The notes: a model not told the origin generated them from the letters alone. A stretch of 64,000 nt of DNA from Bombiscardovia nodaiensis (GCA_033127725.1 AP026798.1:1736001-1800000); one strand, 5' to 3'; positions 17,955-27,852 are shown, counted from the stretch's first letter. Made by a program: numbers and translations.

Positions 17955-18010
17955 TGAACACTCCGCACTGCACGCCCACCCTGCAATTGCTGCCGACTGA
18001 GCGAGCCGGG

Positions 18011-18385
18011 CTACTTCTGAGCCTGATCTTCCTTGGCCTCACGGCGCTCTGGAATACGGGCAGCCTTACCGCGCAGGTTGCGCAGGTAGTAGAGCTTGGC
18101 ACGACGCACGCGGCCGCGGCGAGTGACCTTAATGGAGTCAATCTGCGGAGAGTGCAGGGGGAAGCGGCGCTCAACACCCACGCCGAAGCTCACCTTGCGC
18201 ACGAGCACGGTCTCACGCACGCCCTGGCCGGAAATTGCGATAACAATGCCGGTAAAGGTCTGAATACGTGTGTGATCGCCTTCGCTGATGTTCACGTTGA
18301 CTTCGATGGTGTCGCCAGCGCGGAAGGCAGGAATAGCCTCCGCCGGCTTCATGTGCTTGGCGTCAAATTCTTCAATAGCGTTCAT
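18011..18385 (-). CDS. rplS: 50S ribosomal protein L19
   Basis: A 124-residue ribosomal protein at the 30S-50S interface. Hallmarks are [46 protein letters not shown] and the basic [23 protein letters not shown] precedes the ATG. It is transcribed alone and has its own terminator. Confidence 0.98.
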   Translation of the reverse strand: MNAIEEFDAKHMKPAEAIPAFRAGDTIEVNVNISEGDHTRIQTFTGIVIAISGQGVRETVLVRKVSFGVGVERRFPLHSPQIDSIKVTRRGRVRRAKLYYLRNLRGKAARIPERREAKEDQAQK

Positions 18386-18671
18386 TGTCTACCTCCGTCG
18401 CCGCCGCATACCAGCGCTATGGTCAAGAGCAAGCCAGCTCGCCAGCTGACCCACCCGTATACAAACCCCGCAGATAAGCCCGCGCAGGCCGCCAATCCGC
18501 CAGTTTCACCGGCTGGACCAAGGGAAGCGGACCTATGCGGCAGTCCAACTCCTGGCATAACAACTTTTCATTCTACTCCCCCCACGCGACGCCCGCGCCC
18601 AATTTCGCTCGCTTGAAACAGCTCCAAATAGGCTTGTAGCTCAGGCCAGCGCGCAGACCAGCAGAATACAG

Positions 18672-19499
18672 CTATTCAAGTCGCGTATTTGCAGGTGGAG
18701 CACCTTTCATATCGTGGCTCAGTAAGTCGCTTACAGTCAACGCTTCAGGCACACCCAATTGGCGAGCCAGTTGCGCTATATACGGGCGCTGTAAGTTTGC
18801 CTCTTTCAAAACAGCATCGTCATTGAAGACTTGCTGCACCGCGGCATCCAGCAACACACGCCTGTGAGCCATAACTATTGCTCGCTTGAATTGACTCGTC
18901 ACAAACTCCATGTCGTGCGTAATGGTAATGACCGTCTTGCCTTGGCCCACAGCCGTCTGGACAATCTCGCCCAAGCGCTCAGTGGCGGGCGCATCTTGGC
19001 CGGCAGTTGGCTCATCGAGGATAAGCACCTGCGGGTCCATCACTAACACTGCTGCAATCGTGACGAATTTGCGCACCGAAAACGGTAAATCATAGGGGTG
19101 CGTATCCAGCTCATCAGCCAATCCGCACAGCTGCGCCGCCGCCTGCACCCTGGCATCTACCAACGATTTGCTCACCTTGTTGCGCACGAGGCCATAGGCA
19201 ATTTCTTTACGTATGCTGTCTTGAAAAATCTGATCGTTCGGATTTTGGAACACATAGCCCACCTTCTCTGCCACCTGCGAAGTCTGCAACTGGGCCGTTG
19301 ACGCTCCATCTACGCTCACCGTGCCGGTAAGGGGCTTCAAGAGCCCATTCATGAGCTTGACTGTGGTAGTTTTGCCCGCACCATTTTGCCCAATCAGCGC
19401 CACAGATTCCCCGAGCTCGAAGTTCATGGAAATATCGTCCAGCACACTGGGCCCTTGAGGATAGGCAAAACTCACATGCTTCAGTTCAAGATAAGCCAT
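18672..19499 (-). CDS. ECF transporter ATPase (second A component), unusual signature motif
   Basis: A 275-residue ATPase of an energy-coupling-factor importer. Walker A is GQNGAGKTT, the Q-loop is FQNPNDQ, and Walker B is VLILDEPTAGQD, with switch His in THDMEF. The ABC signature is degenerate: where LSGGQRQR is expected it reads DLPFSVRKF. Its partner (19486-20346) has a normal signature, so the ATPase pair is asymmetric. It overlaps that partner by 14 bases, and AAGGAGGG precedes the ATG. Confidence 0.9.
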   Translation of the reverse strand: MAYLELKHVSFAYPQGPSVLDDISMNFELGESVALIGQNGAGKTTTVKLMNGLLKPLTGTVSVDGASTAQLQTSQVAEKVGYVFQNPNDQIFQDSIRKEIAYGLVRNKVSKSLVDARVQAAAQLCGLADELDTHPYDLPFSVRKFVTIAAVLVMDPQVLILDEPTAGQDAPATERLGEIVQTAVGQGKTVITITHDMEFVTSQFKRAIVMAHRRVLLDAAVQQVFNDDAVLKEANLQRPYIAQLARQLGVPEALTVSDLLSHDMKGAPPANTRLE

Positions 19500-20346
19500 T
19501 GTTTCCCTCCTTCGGAGCGTACCAGGCTAGGGCTTCATCAACGGTGACTGGCACTCGATCGTGTCGGCCCAACAGACGATTGCGCTCCAAATAATAACGG
19601 GCCACCTGCGGCAGCTGGCCCCTGTGAGCCAAGACAGCTGGATCCGACAGCACTTCGTGTACTGCCCCGCTCAAGACCAACCGCCCCTCTTCCATCAGCA
19701 ATACCTGGTCACAATACTGAGCAATAAGATCGACCTTATGCTCCACTACAATCACAGTTTTCCCCTGCTCTTTCAGCTGCCGAATAATGTCGAAAACATC
19801 TTGCGTACTGCGCGGATCCAGCTGAGAGGTAGGCTCGTCGAGAATGACTACCTGTGGATCAGTCACCAGCACTGCCGCAATAGCCACCCTCTGCCGCTGC
19901 CCGCCTGAGAGTTCAAAAGGATCACTACCGGCCAAGTCGGACAGCGACAGCATATCTATCATGGCATCTACTCGACGAAATATTTCCTCCCGCGGGTACC
20001 CTAAATTTTCTAACGCATATGCAATTTCCTCACGCACATTGTCTTTGACTCCCGACATTTGCGTAAAGGGATTTTGAAAGCAGTACCCTATAATCTGCGT
20101 CAGTTCAGCGTCATCGTAATCGGTGACAGCACGGCCGTCTACCTCCACGCTCCCCTGCACGCTACCCTTGTAAAAGCTCGGAATAAAGCCCCGAATGAGA
20201 TTACATATACTCGTTTTGCCAGAGCCATTCGCGCCGATCAGAGCATACACAGTGCCCTGCTGGAATTCGTACGATAGCTCTCGGACCGCGTCTACTGCCG
20301 ACAGAGGATACCGATACGAGACATTGTGCAATCGTATGCTGGTCAT
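19486..20346 (-). CDS. ECF transporter ATPase (first A component)
   Basis: A 286-residue ATPase. Walker A GANGSGKTS, Q-loop FQNPFTQ, canonical signature ELSGGQRQRVAIA, Walker B VVILDEPTSQLD and switch VEHKVD are all intact. It starts directly after the EcfT stop (TAGATG) with GGAGG upstream, and overlaps the next ATPase gene. Together with the T and S genes it completes an ECF importer. Confidence 0.92.
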   Translation of the reverse strand: MTSIRLHNVSYRYPLSAVDAVRELSYEFQQGTVYALIGANGSGKTSICNLIRGFIPSFYKGSVQGSVEVDGRAVTDYDDAELTQIIGYCFQNPFTQMSGVKDNVREEIAYALENLGYPREEIFRRVDAMIDMLSLSDLAGSDPFELSGGQRQRVAIAAVLVTDPQVVILDEPTSQLDPRSTQDVFDIIRQLKEQGKTVIVVEHKVDLIAQYCDQVLLMEEGRLVLSGAVHEVLSDPAVLAHRGQLPQVARYYLERNRLLGRHDRVPVTVDEALAWYAPKEGNNGLS

Positions 20347-21084
20347 CTACAGTAACCTCCAGATTAGATAAGCTATCAAACCCAGCAAGCACAGGCCCTG
20401 AATCAGCCAATCAACTCTGTGCTTGTCGAGTTTGTAGAGCGAAGTTTTTCTCGCAGTTGACAGGAAAGCGCGCGACTGCAAGGCTAATGCGTGCTCCTCA
20501 GTCTGCTGAACCAAGGAAAAAATCAAAGGACCCAGCATGGGCACGAACGAAGTCATACGCTTCCATATGCCCCCATCGACCTGAATCCCCCGCGACTCTT
20601 GAGCCTCCATAATCGTCTTGGAAGCAGAAGCCACCTGCGGGACCATTTGCAACGTTGACATGGTAACGAACGTGACCTTTTTGGGCAGATGCGCAGCCTC
20701 CATCGCATACACCATGTCTTTGGTTCTCGTAACCTGGAAGAACCACATGATGGCCGCAGCACTAGCAACAATTTTTGAAGTGATGCCCAAACTTTTACTC
20801 AATCCAGTTGGAGAGAGTCCAACGAATGCCCACAAGTGCTGCGTATCGGGATAGTGCACAATACACACCTGGGCCAGGAAAATGACGACCACGACGAGCG
20901 CAATAGAAGCGAGAAAAGCCTTGAGAAATTTGACCCCAGTGCGGCTGAACAAACTCAAGACCACAAAGAGCGGGAACATGGCGTATTGGAGCCAGTATCC
21001 GGGAGTAAAAATAGTGATAATAATAATGAGCAGCATGAAACAGAATTTTGAAGACGGGTACAGTCTGCCAATAGCGCTCTTCAT
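20347..21084 (-). CDS. ecfT: ECF transporter transmembrane component T
   Basis: A 245-residue membrane scaffold that couples the ATPases to the substrate-binding S protein. About five hydrophobic segments are visible, with the coupling-helix motif QESRGI and, further on, LALQSRAF, the two short Arg motifs by which EcfT contacts the ATPases. Its ATG overlaps the stop of the S gene (ATGA). Confidence 0.9.
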   Translation of the reverse strand: MKSAIGRLYPSSKFCFMLLIIIITIFTPGYWLQYAMFPLFVVLSLFSRTGVKFLKAFLASIALVVVVIFLAQVCIVHYPDTQHLWAFVGLSPTGLSKSLGITSKIVASAAAIMWFFQVTRTKDMVYAMEAAHLPKKVTFVTMSTLQMVPQVASASKTIMEAQESRGIQVDGGIWKRMTSFVPMLGPLIFSLVQQTEEHALALQSRAFLSTARKTSLYKLDKHRVDWLIQGLCLLGLIAYLIWRLL

Positions 21085-21740
21085 GCCGTCACCTCCTGAG
21101 CCTTCACATAGGGCATGCCATAGTTGAGCTTCACCAGGAATCGGTCAGGTAACTTCCGCAGCATAATCCAACTGACAGCCACGTCAATCGCCGTAGATGC
21201 AATGGCTGTGAACATGCTGGTAGAAAACACTGATTTGATTAAACTCGTACCCGCCACCAGTAGGGCTGCGGTAATTAAGTCACTGCCTGCGCCGGTCACA
21301 CCACCAAATACCGCCAACGTGACCAGAGCCTTGACGATAGCCGTGGAGACGCTAATCACGATGCAAGCCCCCACCGTACCAATAATATTGGTATACCATT
21401 TCCACCTCGATAGGTACCCGGAGACGAAGCCAGTGGTCATGGCAACGAGCGCATAGGGGAAAGCAACCGGGTTGAGCATACCGTTAAAGACGTTGCCCAT
21501 TAAGCCCGTGACTAAGCCTATCCATGGCCCGCCAATCATCGAGACAAAAATTGAACCTATTTGATCAATGAAAATGGGAAACTTCAAAATCGACGACAGC
21601 TGGTAGCCAGCAACATTGATGGACACCCCGACTGGAATCAGTAAGAGCGCCAGCAAAGAAAAATCATAGTGTATCCCGCGTTGAATGTCTGGCTGTCTTC
21701 TGCCATCTTTACCATCATGCTGTTCTGCTAACTCTCGCAT
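21081..21740 (-). CDS. ECF transporter substrate-binding component S
   Basis: A 219-residue protein with about six membrane helices. The S-component pattern is seen in FIDQIGSIFVSMIGGPW, GLVTGLMGNVFNGMLNP and FVSGYLSRW. The start at 21740 has AAGGAGG eight bases before it. The first 25 residues are polar and cytosolic. Substrate is not evident from sequence; because the operon begins with a nucleoside hydrolase, a nucleoside or nucleobase (or the derived base or vitamin precursor) is inferred. Confidence 0.85.
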   Translation of the reverse strand: MRELAEQHDGKDGRRQPDIQRGIHYDFSLLALLLIPVGVSINVAGYQLSSILKFPIFIDQIGSIFVSMIGGPWIGLVTGLMGNVFNGMLNPVAFPYALVAMTTGFVSGYLSRWKWYTNIIGTVGACIVISVSTAIVKALVTLAVFGGVTGAGSDLITAALLVAGTSLIKSVFSTSMFTAIASTAIDVAVSWIMLRKLPDRFLVKLNYGMPYVKAQEVTA

Positions 21741-21776
21741 TCTGAGCCTCCTTGCCCAGCACAAGTGCTGTACTGA

Positions 21777-21827
21777 CCTGGGGTCAGATTGCAGAACATG
21801 TATTCAACTTCTGCGATCTGACCCAGG
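21777..21827 (-). other. long intercistronic hairpin between MFS and ecfS genes
   Basis: CCTGGGGTCAGATTGCAGAA (21777-21796) pairs almost perfectly (one bulge, one G:T) with 21809-21827, only 7 bases after the MFS stop and before the ecfS ribosome-binding site. A second small AGCAC/GTGCT stem follows. No T-run is present, so it is more likely a processing, stability or partial-termination signal. Confidence 0.5.
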
Positions 21828-21833
21828 CAAATA

Positions 21834-23240
21834 TCAGGCAGCCTGCTTGTCTTCCTGTACATTCTTAAAGACAAAATAGTAAGCAACCATACTGATAACG
21901 ACTACCAGAGCGAAGATATAGCACACATTAGAATATGTAAATGCGCTCTTGCTCTTCCCTAGAGAGGGAAGAAGCTCCTTGCCTAGGGCCGAGCCGGAAA
22001 TAAGCACACCTGAAACGGCAATCATAGCGGTGTTGATCAGGCGGGTGAGCAAGTTATTGACCGCCATGCACCGGCCCACTACCTCGTTGGGCAGCGCGTT
22101 GGGCAAAATCGAATTGTAAGCCGGATAAATCACGGTATAGCCTACGCCGAAGAGGGCCAAAGCAATCCACATGAAGATGATATTGCCGCCTAGGCAGAAG
22201 GCGAACATCAGCTGTGAGAGCAAGATGACGAGCGCACCCAGCTGGAAGCCTCGCTTGGCCCCAATCTTGCTGGTGATAAAACCGGAAGACATGCCCGAAA
22301 GGAATGCGCAGATGTTGGCTGGCAGGTACATCATGCCGACTGTGGCACTCGACACGTCGTAGTTAGCCTTAATAAGGAAGGGGAAGACGAAGAAGAACGA
22401 CATTTGCACGCCGTAGATAATAGCGCCGACGAGAGAGCCCGAAATCAGCTTAGGCACCTTGAAGAGTGATATATCGATAATAGGATTCTTCACCAGCTTG
22501 GAGCATATGACGTACGCCACCACGGAAGCCAGAGCGATACCCCACCAGAGCCAAGTATTCTTGTTGATAGCCAGCAAAATGAGCGCAAACGCGACTGAGA
22601 AAATCACAATTGAAACAATGTTCAAACGCTCGGCAGGCTTACTACCAGTGATTTTAGCTTGATCTGGCAGGAACTTGCGCAAAGCTGGGAGAGCAACCAG
22701 CACAATAACGGGCACAATCATGGTCAGCTGCCAAGACATGTACTTGCTGACCACACCACCAAATACGGCACCCAAAGCAGCGGAGAGCTGGTACATGGCT
22801 GTGTTGAACCCTAAATACTTCGCCTGCTTGTCCGAAGACAGGTACTTGCGCACAAAAACCACGAAACAGCCCGGTATGACTGCAGCACCGGCAACCTGGA
22901 TTGAGCGCGCTGCAATAATGAGCCAGAAGGAGAACTGGAAGGCCACCATCAGGATTGATCCCAGGCCAAACATAAGGGTTCCAACGGTAAACAGCTTCCT
23001 GGGCGACACGTCGTCTGAAAGCGTGGAGTAAATAGCTCCTCCCACGCCGAACACGAGCGAGGCAATAGTGGTGAGCCAGCCCACTTGCGCAGGGGTGAGG
23101 GCGAAGGTTTTAGCGATGTCTGGGGACACAATGCCAAACATCTTGTCGCTAAACACCTGCATGAAGCAGATGAATATCATAAAGGGCATCGCCTTGAGAA
23201 TCAGCGATTCCTCCCTTTGTTCCTGAGTTTGTTCTGCCAT
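21834..23240 (-). CDS. MFS transporter in a nucleoside-scavenging operon
   Basis: About 468 residues and 12-14 helices. The start at 23240 (MAEQTQEQREESL) has AAGGAG. Features are VGWLTTIASLVFGVGGAIYS, motif A-like DDVSPRKLF, and an additional pair of helices near the middle (ALILLAINKNTWLWWGIAL), as in 14-helix DHA2-type carriers. It lies 13 bases downstream of the nucleoside hydrolase and is followed by the hairpin and the ECF genes, so it probably moves the nucleoside, the base or the released ribose product. Direction of transport is unknown. Confidence 0.85.
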   Translation of the reverse strand: MAEQTQEQREESLILKAMPFMIFICFMQVFSDKMFGIVSPDIAKTFALTPAQVGWLTTIASLVFGVGGAIYSTLSDDVSPRKLFTVGTLMFGLGSILMVAFQFSFWLIIAARSIQVAGAAVIPGCFVVFVRKYLSSDKQAKYLGFNTAMYQLSAALGAVFGGVVSKYMSWQLTMIVPVIVLVALPALRKFLPDQAKITGSKPAERLNIVSIVIFSVAFALILLAINKNTWLWWGIALASVVAYVICSKLVKNPIIDISLFKVPKLISGSLVGAIIYGVQMSFFFVFPFLIKANYDVSSATVGMMYLPANICAFLSGMSSGFITSKIGAKRGFQLGALVILLSQLMFAFCLGGNIIFMWIALALFGVGYTVIYPAYNSILPNALPNEVVGRCMAVNNLLTRLINTAMIAVSGVLISGSALGKELLPSLGKSKSAFTYSNVCYIFALVVVISMVAYYFVFKNVQEDKQAA

Positions 23241-23253
23241 TTTCGGCTCCTTC

Positions 23254-24183
23254 TTACGCTTGCAAGGCTGCATTGACGTGACTGTAAAAATCGTCCATAA
23301 ACCGCCCGGCATCTACAGTGAGTGCCAGATGGGTTGTGGGAGGATCGGCGATTTTGTCGAGATTCTCAACGGTGTCGCCTGTGGCTTCGCCGTCAACGAT
23401 AACAGTCATATTCATGGGAATAGTAGTGACCAGAGTAGGGTCAAGCGCAACTCCGACCGCCAACGGGTCATGCAGGGCACAACCCGCTAAGTAGGGGTGG
23501 TGTACCCGGTAGGCTTCCAGATAAAAATCGACCGCCCGGCTCAATATTGTGGCAGCTGGCGTCCCATAACCTTGCCAGACTTCCAGCTCCTTGCGGGTCA
23601 GCAGCGTCTTTCGTGTCACATCCAGGCCAACCATGGTGAGATTCATGCCAGCTTCACAGCAAATTTTCGCCGCTTCGGGGTCAACGATGACGTTAGCTTC
23701 GGCGTACAGCCCGCTGTTGCCAGGAGTAATAGCCGCTCCCGCCATACTTACCACGGACCCTACCTGCTGGGCAGCTTGCGGAAAGCGCTGAAGGACTTTC
23801 GCCATGTCGGTCATAGGGCCGGTAGTGATGATTTGTAACTGCTTGCCATAACGTTGAATGCAATCAATGATGAAGTCTATGGACTCTTCAGGCTGCGCGC
23901 CGGCACTGGCATCGGGCAAATTTTGATTACCTAGGCCATCCATGCCGTGGAAGGTCCCGGAATATTCACGCTTGCGCTGCAAAGGCTGCTCACTGCCCAT
24001 GTACACCGGAAGGCTTTTGCCCATGCTTTCAACGATGTGTTTTGTATTTGAATACGTTTGCGGCACAGTAGCCATGCCGTACGACGCACAAATGCCGATG
24101 AGGTCAAGCTGCTCTTGTGATAAGGCGTAACAGATTGCAAGCGCGTCATCGACTCCTGTATCGACGCACAGTATTGTCTTCAT
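23254..24183 (-). CDS. nucleoside hydrolase, IunH/RihA type
   Basis: Hydrolyses ribonucleosides to base and ribose. The start is the ATG at 24183 (MKTILCVDTGVDDALAI). The family N-terminal calcium-binding motif is present, but the first of its four Asp is Cys6; Asp8, Asp12 and Asp13 are kept. Further family marks are TTGPMTDMAKVL, EANVIVDPEAA, MVGLDVTRKTLLT and the C-terminal ALHDPLAVGVAL with its metal-binding Asp. Length is about 309 residues, normal for the family. It is first in the operon with the MFS and ECF genes. Confidence 0.92.
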   Translation of the reverse strand: MKTILCVDTGVDDALAICYALSQEQLDLIGICASYGMATVPQTYSNTKHIVESMGKSLPVYMGSEQPLQRKREYSGTFHGMDGLGNQNLPDASAGAQPEESIDFIIDCIQRYGKQLQIITTGPMTDMAKVLQRFPQAAQQVGSVVSMAGAAITPGNSGLYAEANVIVDPEAAKICCEAGMNLTMVGLDVTRKTLLTRKELEVWQGYGTPAATILSRAVDFYLEAYRVHHPYLAGCALHDPLAVGVALDPTLVTTIPMNMTVIVDGEATGDTVENLDKIADPPTTHLALTVDAGRFMDDFYSHVNAALQA

Positions 24184-24529
24184 ATCTCTGACCAATTGAT
24201 TCTCTCCCTTGAGTTCTTGAATGCCTTCGCCGAAAGGCTGTGTCCGACTCTGGACGTGCCCCAAGCTAATCCACATTCTTGTAACGAATCTGCAAGTTAC
24301 AGCCGCAGATACTGATACTCTGTATGCGCTCCTCCCTATCAGATTGAGAGTAAAAACCCAACCGTTGTTCTAGCCCATATATGAAGCCTGTCATTGCTTC
24401 AATGGTGATCCACGCTGATATATAAGCTAGATCCTACTCAGTATGATAAATCGTTTTATCTACTCTGTCAACCTGGTCCGATTCGATTCGCGTCTTAGGG
24501 CCGGCGGTCTTCCATCCAGACACGGAAAA
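24184..24529. promoter_or_regulatory. regulatory region of the nucleoside-scavenging operon
   Basis: No gene is seen. Two inverted repeats may be operators: TGTAAC-N10-GTTACA at 24280-24301, about 100 bases upstream of the hydrolase gene, and GATAAATCGTTTTATC at 24445-24460, flanked by imperfect AGTA/TACT arms. The region is AT-richer than its neighbours. Confidence 0.4.
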
Positions 24530-24565
24530 AGGGCGCACCTACCGGGGATGGTGGGCGCGCCCCTT
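24530..24565 (-). terminator. terminator of pgi
   Basis: On the minus strand GGGGCGCG...GCGCCC closes a stem, followed by TTTTT (plus-strand AAAAA at 24526-24530), about 30 bases after the pgi stop. Confidence 0.75.
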
Positions 24566-24595
24566 GGGACTACTGCCGATGGGGCAGAGGTGGGC

Positions 24596-26290
24596 TTAGT
24601 GGCGGTGAGAACGGTAGAAGTCAATCAGGGCCTTGGTGGACTGGTCCTGGGTGGCCAGAGCCGCGTCGTCCTGGGAGATGGCTGGCGTAATCTCCTGGGC
24701 CAACTTCTTGCCCAACTCCACACCCCACTGGTCGAAGGAGTCGATGCCCCAGACCGTGCCCTCGGTCAACGTGATGTGCTCGTAGAGAGCAATCAGCTCG
24801 CCCAACGCATAGGGGGTCAGGGCTTGGCCGAAGATGGAGGTCGTAGGCCGGTTGCCCGTGAAGACGCGGGCCGGAACGATAGCTTCGGGCGTGCCCTCGG
24901 CGCGAACCTCTTCCGCAGTCTTGCCAAAGGCCAGGGCCTTAGTCTGCGCGAAATAGTTGGCCAGGAAGAGCTCATGCACATCCTGGTCGCCGTCCTTGGC
25001 TGGGTTGGGCGTGTTGGCAAAAGCGATGAAATCGGCCGGAATCAGGCGGGTGCCCTGGTGAATCAGCTGGTAGAAAGCGTGCTGGCCGTTGGTGCCGGGC
25101 TCGCCCCAGAAAATTTCGCCAGTCTGCGAGGTGACCGGAGTGCCGTCCCAGCGCACGGACTTGCCGTTGGACTCCATGGTGAGCTGCTGGAGGTAGGCCG
25201 GGAAGCGGTGCAAATACTGGTCGTAGGGCAGGACCGCGTGGGAGTGAGCGCCGAAGAAGTTCACATACCACACGTTCATGAGGCCCATCAACGCCACCAC
25301 ATTCCGCTCGAAGGGCGTGGCCCGATAGTAGGTGTCGATGGCGTTGAAGCCCTGGAGGAATTCCTCAAACCTCTGGGGTCCGAAGACGATGACTAGCGAC
25401 GTGCCGACGGCGGAATCCACCGAATAGCGGCCGCCCACCCAGTTCCAGAAGCCGAAGGCGTTCTGGGGGTCAATGCCGAAAGCCTCAACCCTGTCTAGGG
25501 CGGTGGAAACGGCGATAAAGTGGCGCTGAACAGCCTCGGCCCGGGAGGCGTCGGAGCCGTCGATAGCGCCCTTGGCCTGGAGCTGGTCCAGCAGCCAAGC
25601 GCGGGCCTCGCGGGCATTGGTCAGCGTTTCGAGCGTAGAGAACGTCTTGGAGACCACAATGAACATGGTGGTCTCCGGGTCCAGGTCGCGGGTCTTTTCA
25701 GCCAGATCGTTGGGGTCAATGTTGGAGATGTAGCGGGCCGAAATTCCGGCGTCCGCATAAGGCTTCAGGGCTTCGTAGGCCATGTTCGGACCCAGGTCGG
25801 AGCCGCCGATGCCGATGTTGACTACGGTAGTAATCCGCTTGCCAGTCACGCCCTTCCACTCGCCAGAGCGCACCTTGTCAGCGAACGCGTAGATGCGTTC
25901 GAGCGTGTCTCGCACGTCCTTGACCACGTCCTGGCCGTCGACCATGAGCTGGCCCTTGTCGGAATCGGGCCTGCGCAGGGCGGTGTGGAGAACGGCACGA
26001 TCCTCGGTGTTGTTGATGTGGGCGCCAGTGAACATCTGCTCAATGCGCTCGTCCAGCTTCACGTCCTTGGCCAGCTGAGCGAAGAGCTGCAGGGTCTCAG
26101 GCTTGATGAGGTTCTTCGAAAGGTCGAAGTGAAGGTCGCCAGCTTCGAAAGAGAGCTTGGATGTGCGCTCTGGATCGACGTCGAACCAGCGGCGGAGGTT
26201 GATGCCCTCAGCCTGTAAATCATTAAAATGCTGCTGCAAGAGGGCCCAAGCCGGGGTCTTCGTTGCATCAATGGGAGGATTGATGGCCAT
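24596..26290 (-). CDS. pgi: glucose-6-phosphate isomerase
   Basis: Interconverts glucose-6-phosphate and fructose-6-phosphate; in bifidobacteria this links hexoses to the fructose-6-phosphate phosphoketolase shunt. The start is ATG 26290, with GAAAGGA upstream. The 564-residue protein shows [62 protein letters not shown] and C-terminal [14 protein letters not shown], all diagnostic. It is monocistronic with its own terminator. Confidence 0.97.
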   Translation of the reverse strand: MAINPPIDATKTPAWALLQQHFNDLQAEGINLRRWFDVDPERTSKLSFEAGDLHFDLSKNLIKPETLQLFAQLAKDVKLDERIEQMFTGAHINNTEDRAVLHTALRRPDSDKGQLMVDGQDVVKDVRDTLERIYAFADKVRSGEWKGVTGKRITTVVNIGIGGSDLGPNMAYEALKPYADAGISARYISNIDPNDLAEKTRDLDPETTMFIVVSKTFSTLETLTNAREARAWLLDQLQAKGAIDGSDASRAEAVQRHFIAVSTALDRVEAFGIDPQNAFGFWNWVGGRYSVDSAVGTSLVIVFGPQRFEEFLQGFNAIDTYYRATPFERNVVALMGLMNVWYVNFFGAHSHAVLPYDQYLHRFPAYLQQLTMESNGKSVRWDGTPVTSQTGEIFWGEPGTNGQHAFYQLIHQGTRLIPADFIAFANTPNPAKDGDQDVHELFLANYFAQTKALAFGKTAEEVRAEGTPEAIVPARVFTGNRPTTSIFGQALTPYALGELIALYEHITLTEGTVWGIDSFDQWGVELGKKLAQEITPAISQDDAALATQDQSTKALIDFYRSHRH

Positions 26291-26454
26291 AGAAAGTCCT
26301 TTCATCGCCATACGTCATTCAGCGGCTGCCCGCACTCAGGTCAACCTGTTGGTACAGCTACCAAGATACTCACAAAAGAGGACAGAAAAACACAAAAACG
26401 CAAAACTACTGAGCCTATCAAGCCCTGCCACTCCTGTGCCTTTGAACCCATATC

Positions 26455-27789
26455 TTAAAGGCCCAGCTTGCGCATGAGCGGCTGGCGGACCAGGCGGTCG
26501 AAGAGCGTGACTACGAGCACAAACGCTAGAGCAAAGAACGCGCCCACTGCAAGCAAACGAACACTGGCTCCCGTGCGAATAGCCCAGGTCAAGAGCCTTG
26601 CGCAGAAGGGGTCCCAGAGCGTATACGTCAGGGATTGCACAATATAGAAGCCCAAAATGCCAGAAGCTAGAGCCGTCACCGTCCGCCCTACAAGGCCGCG
26701 ACTCTGCGCCTGGCCGTGAACTCGACCGCGGGCTTGGACACAAGCTTGAGCACGGCTGGTTTGGGCAGCAGCAGAGGCGCTCAGCGCACACCAGAAGAGA
26801 GCTGCGAGCGCCAGTACAAAGGCCAGCAAGGAGGTGGATTTGAAAGACAAATCATACAAAACAACAGGAAGTCGGCCCAAGACCAAGACGCCAGTAATCA
26901 CGACAGTGACAAGCAAGATGACGCTCAAAGCGTAACCCCAGGCCCGCGGTGAAGCCCAGCGACTGGACTCGCCCCTCGCTGACGCCCGCCGAACTCGCCA
27001 GCTCAGGGCTCCTGCCAGCATGAATGAGAGCAAGTAAGTGACGGCGCTCATCTGCTTACGCCAGTCCAGTAAGCCCCGCTGGCCCGTGTCGCCCTGGGAA
27101 ATGAAAGCGATATAAAAGTTCAACGCATAGACCGCACCAGCGAAGAGCAGCAAGAGCCCGCGCGCCCAACCCTGCCCCTCCCAGCGGCGGACCAGCCAGG
27201 CCCAGACCGGTGCCAGCAGGATGAAGAGCAGGTAAAGCCAGATAAATTCAAGCCCTGGCCCGATCCAATCCCAGGAACCAACTCCGGGAATTGACCTCAC
27301 CAGTCGGCTAAAAATCAAGGCCAGCAGCGCGTAAAAGACCACAGCGGCCAGCACAGCGGCGCAACGATGGAGACTGGCCTTCCACTGCTTGCGCCAGTAG
27401 CCCGGCGTCCCCACCTGCTCCGCCATCGCTGGAACCAGGTAAAAAGCGGAAATCATATAGAAAATGTGGTTGCCCCAAGCGCCCAGCAGCGCCACCAAGC
27501 CCAGAACCCATAGGGGCCAGCCAGCGTTGGTGAGCATAATAATAAAGCCCGGAGCCAGGTCGAGCCCGGCAGGTTTCAAGGCAATGGAGGGGTGTGTGGC
27601 CCAGAAGAACCAGGGGGTGAACACATGAAAAACGGAAATGCCAACGATTGCAGCCAGGCGTAGGGCTTCGACGCGAATATTGCGCACACGCTTGCTGGGC
27701 GCACTCACAACTTGGGCAGACGGGTTTTCGCTCTCACCTTCAAGACCTGACTCTGCCTCTGGCTGCGCGGCCCGCGCCGGTTGACTCAT
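26455..27789 (-). CDS. membrane acyltransferase, OafA/acyltransferase-3-like
   Basis: A 444-residue integral membrane protein with about ten hydrophobic segments. The N-terminus is a polar, acidic stretch of 35 residues, then NIRVEALRLAAIVGISVFHVF, which matches the start of acyltransferase family 3 proteins (Arg followed by the conserved His). Such enzymes acylate cell-surface polysaccharides or peptidoglycan. AAGGTAGGGT precedes the ATG. It follows manC by about 60 bases, so a role in decorating a mannose- or GDP-mannose-derived surface polymer is plausible but inferred. Confidence 0.82.
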   Translation of the reverse strand: MSQPARAAQPEAESGLEGESENPSAQVVSAPSKRVRNIRVEALRLAAIVGISVFHVFTPWFFWATHPSIALKPAGLDLAPGFIIMLTNAGWPLWVLGLVALLGAWGNHIFYMISAFYLVPAMAEQVGTPGYWRKQWKASLHRCAAVLAAVVFYALLALIFSRLVRSIPGVGSWDWIGPGLEFIWLYLLFILLAPVWAWLVRRWEGQGWARGLLLLFAGAVYALNFYIAFISQGDTGQRGLLDWRKQMSAVTYLLSFMLAGALSWRVRRASARGESSRWASPRAWGYALSVILLVTVVITGVLVLGRLPVVLYDLSFKSTSLLAFVLALAALFWCALSASAAAQTSRAQACVQARGRVHGQAQSRGLVGRTVTALASGILGFYIVQSLTYTLWDPFCARLLTWAIRTGASVRLLAVGAFFALAFVLVVTLFDRLVRQPLMRKLGL

Positions 27790-27852
27790 ACCCTACCTTC
27801 TCACTCCATCTCGATTGACGACCTTCCAGGCCTACAATCCCAACACAAGGCC

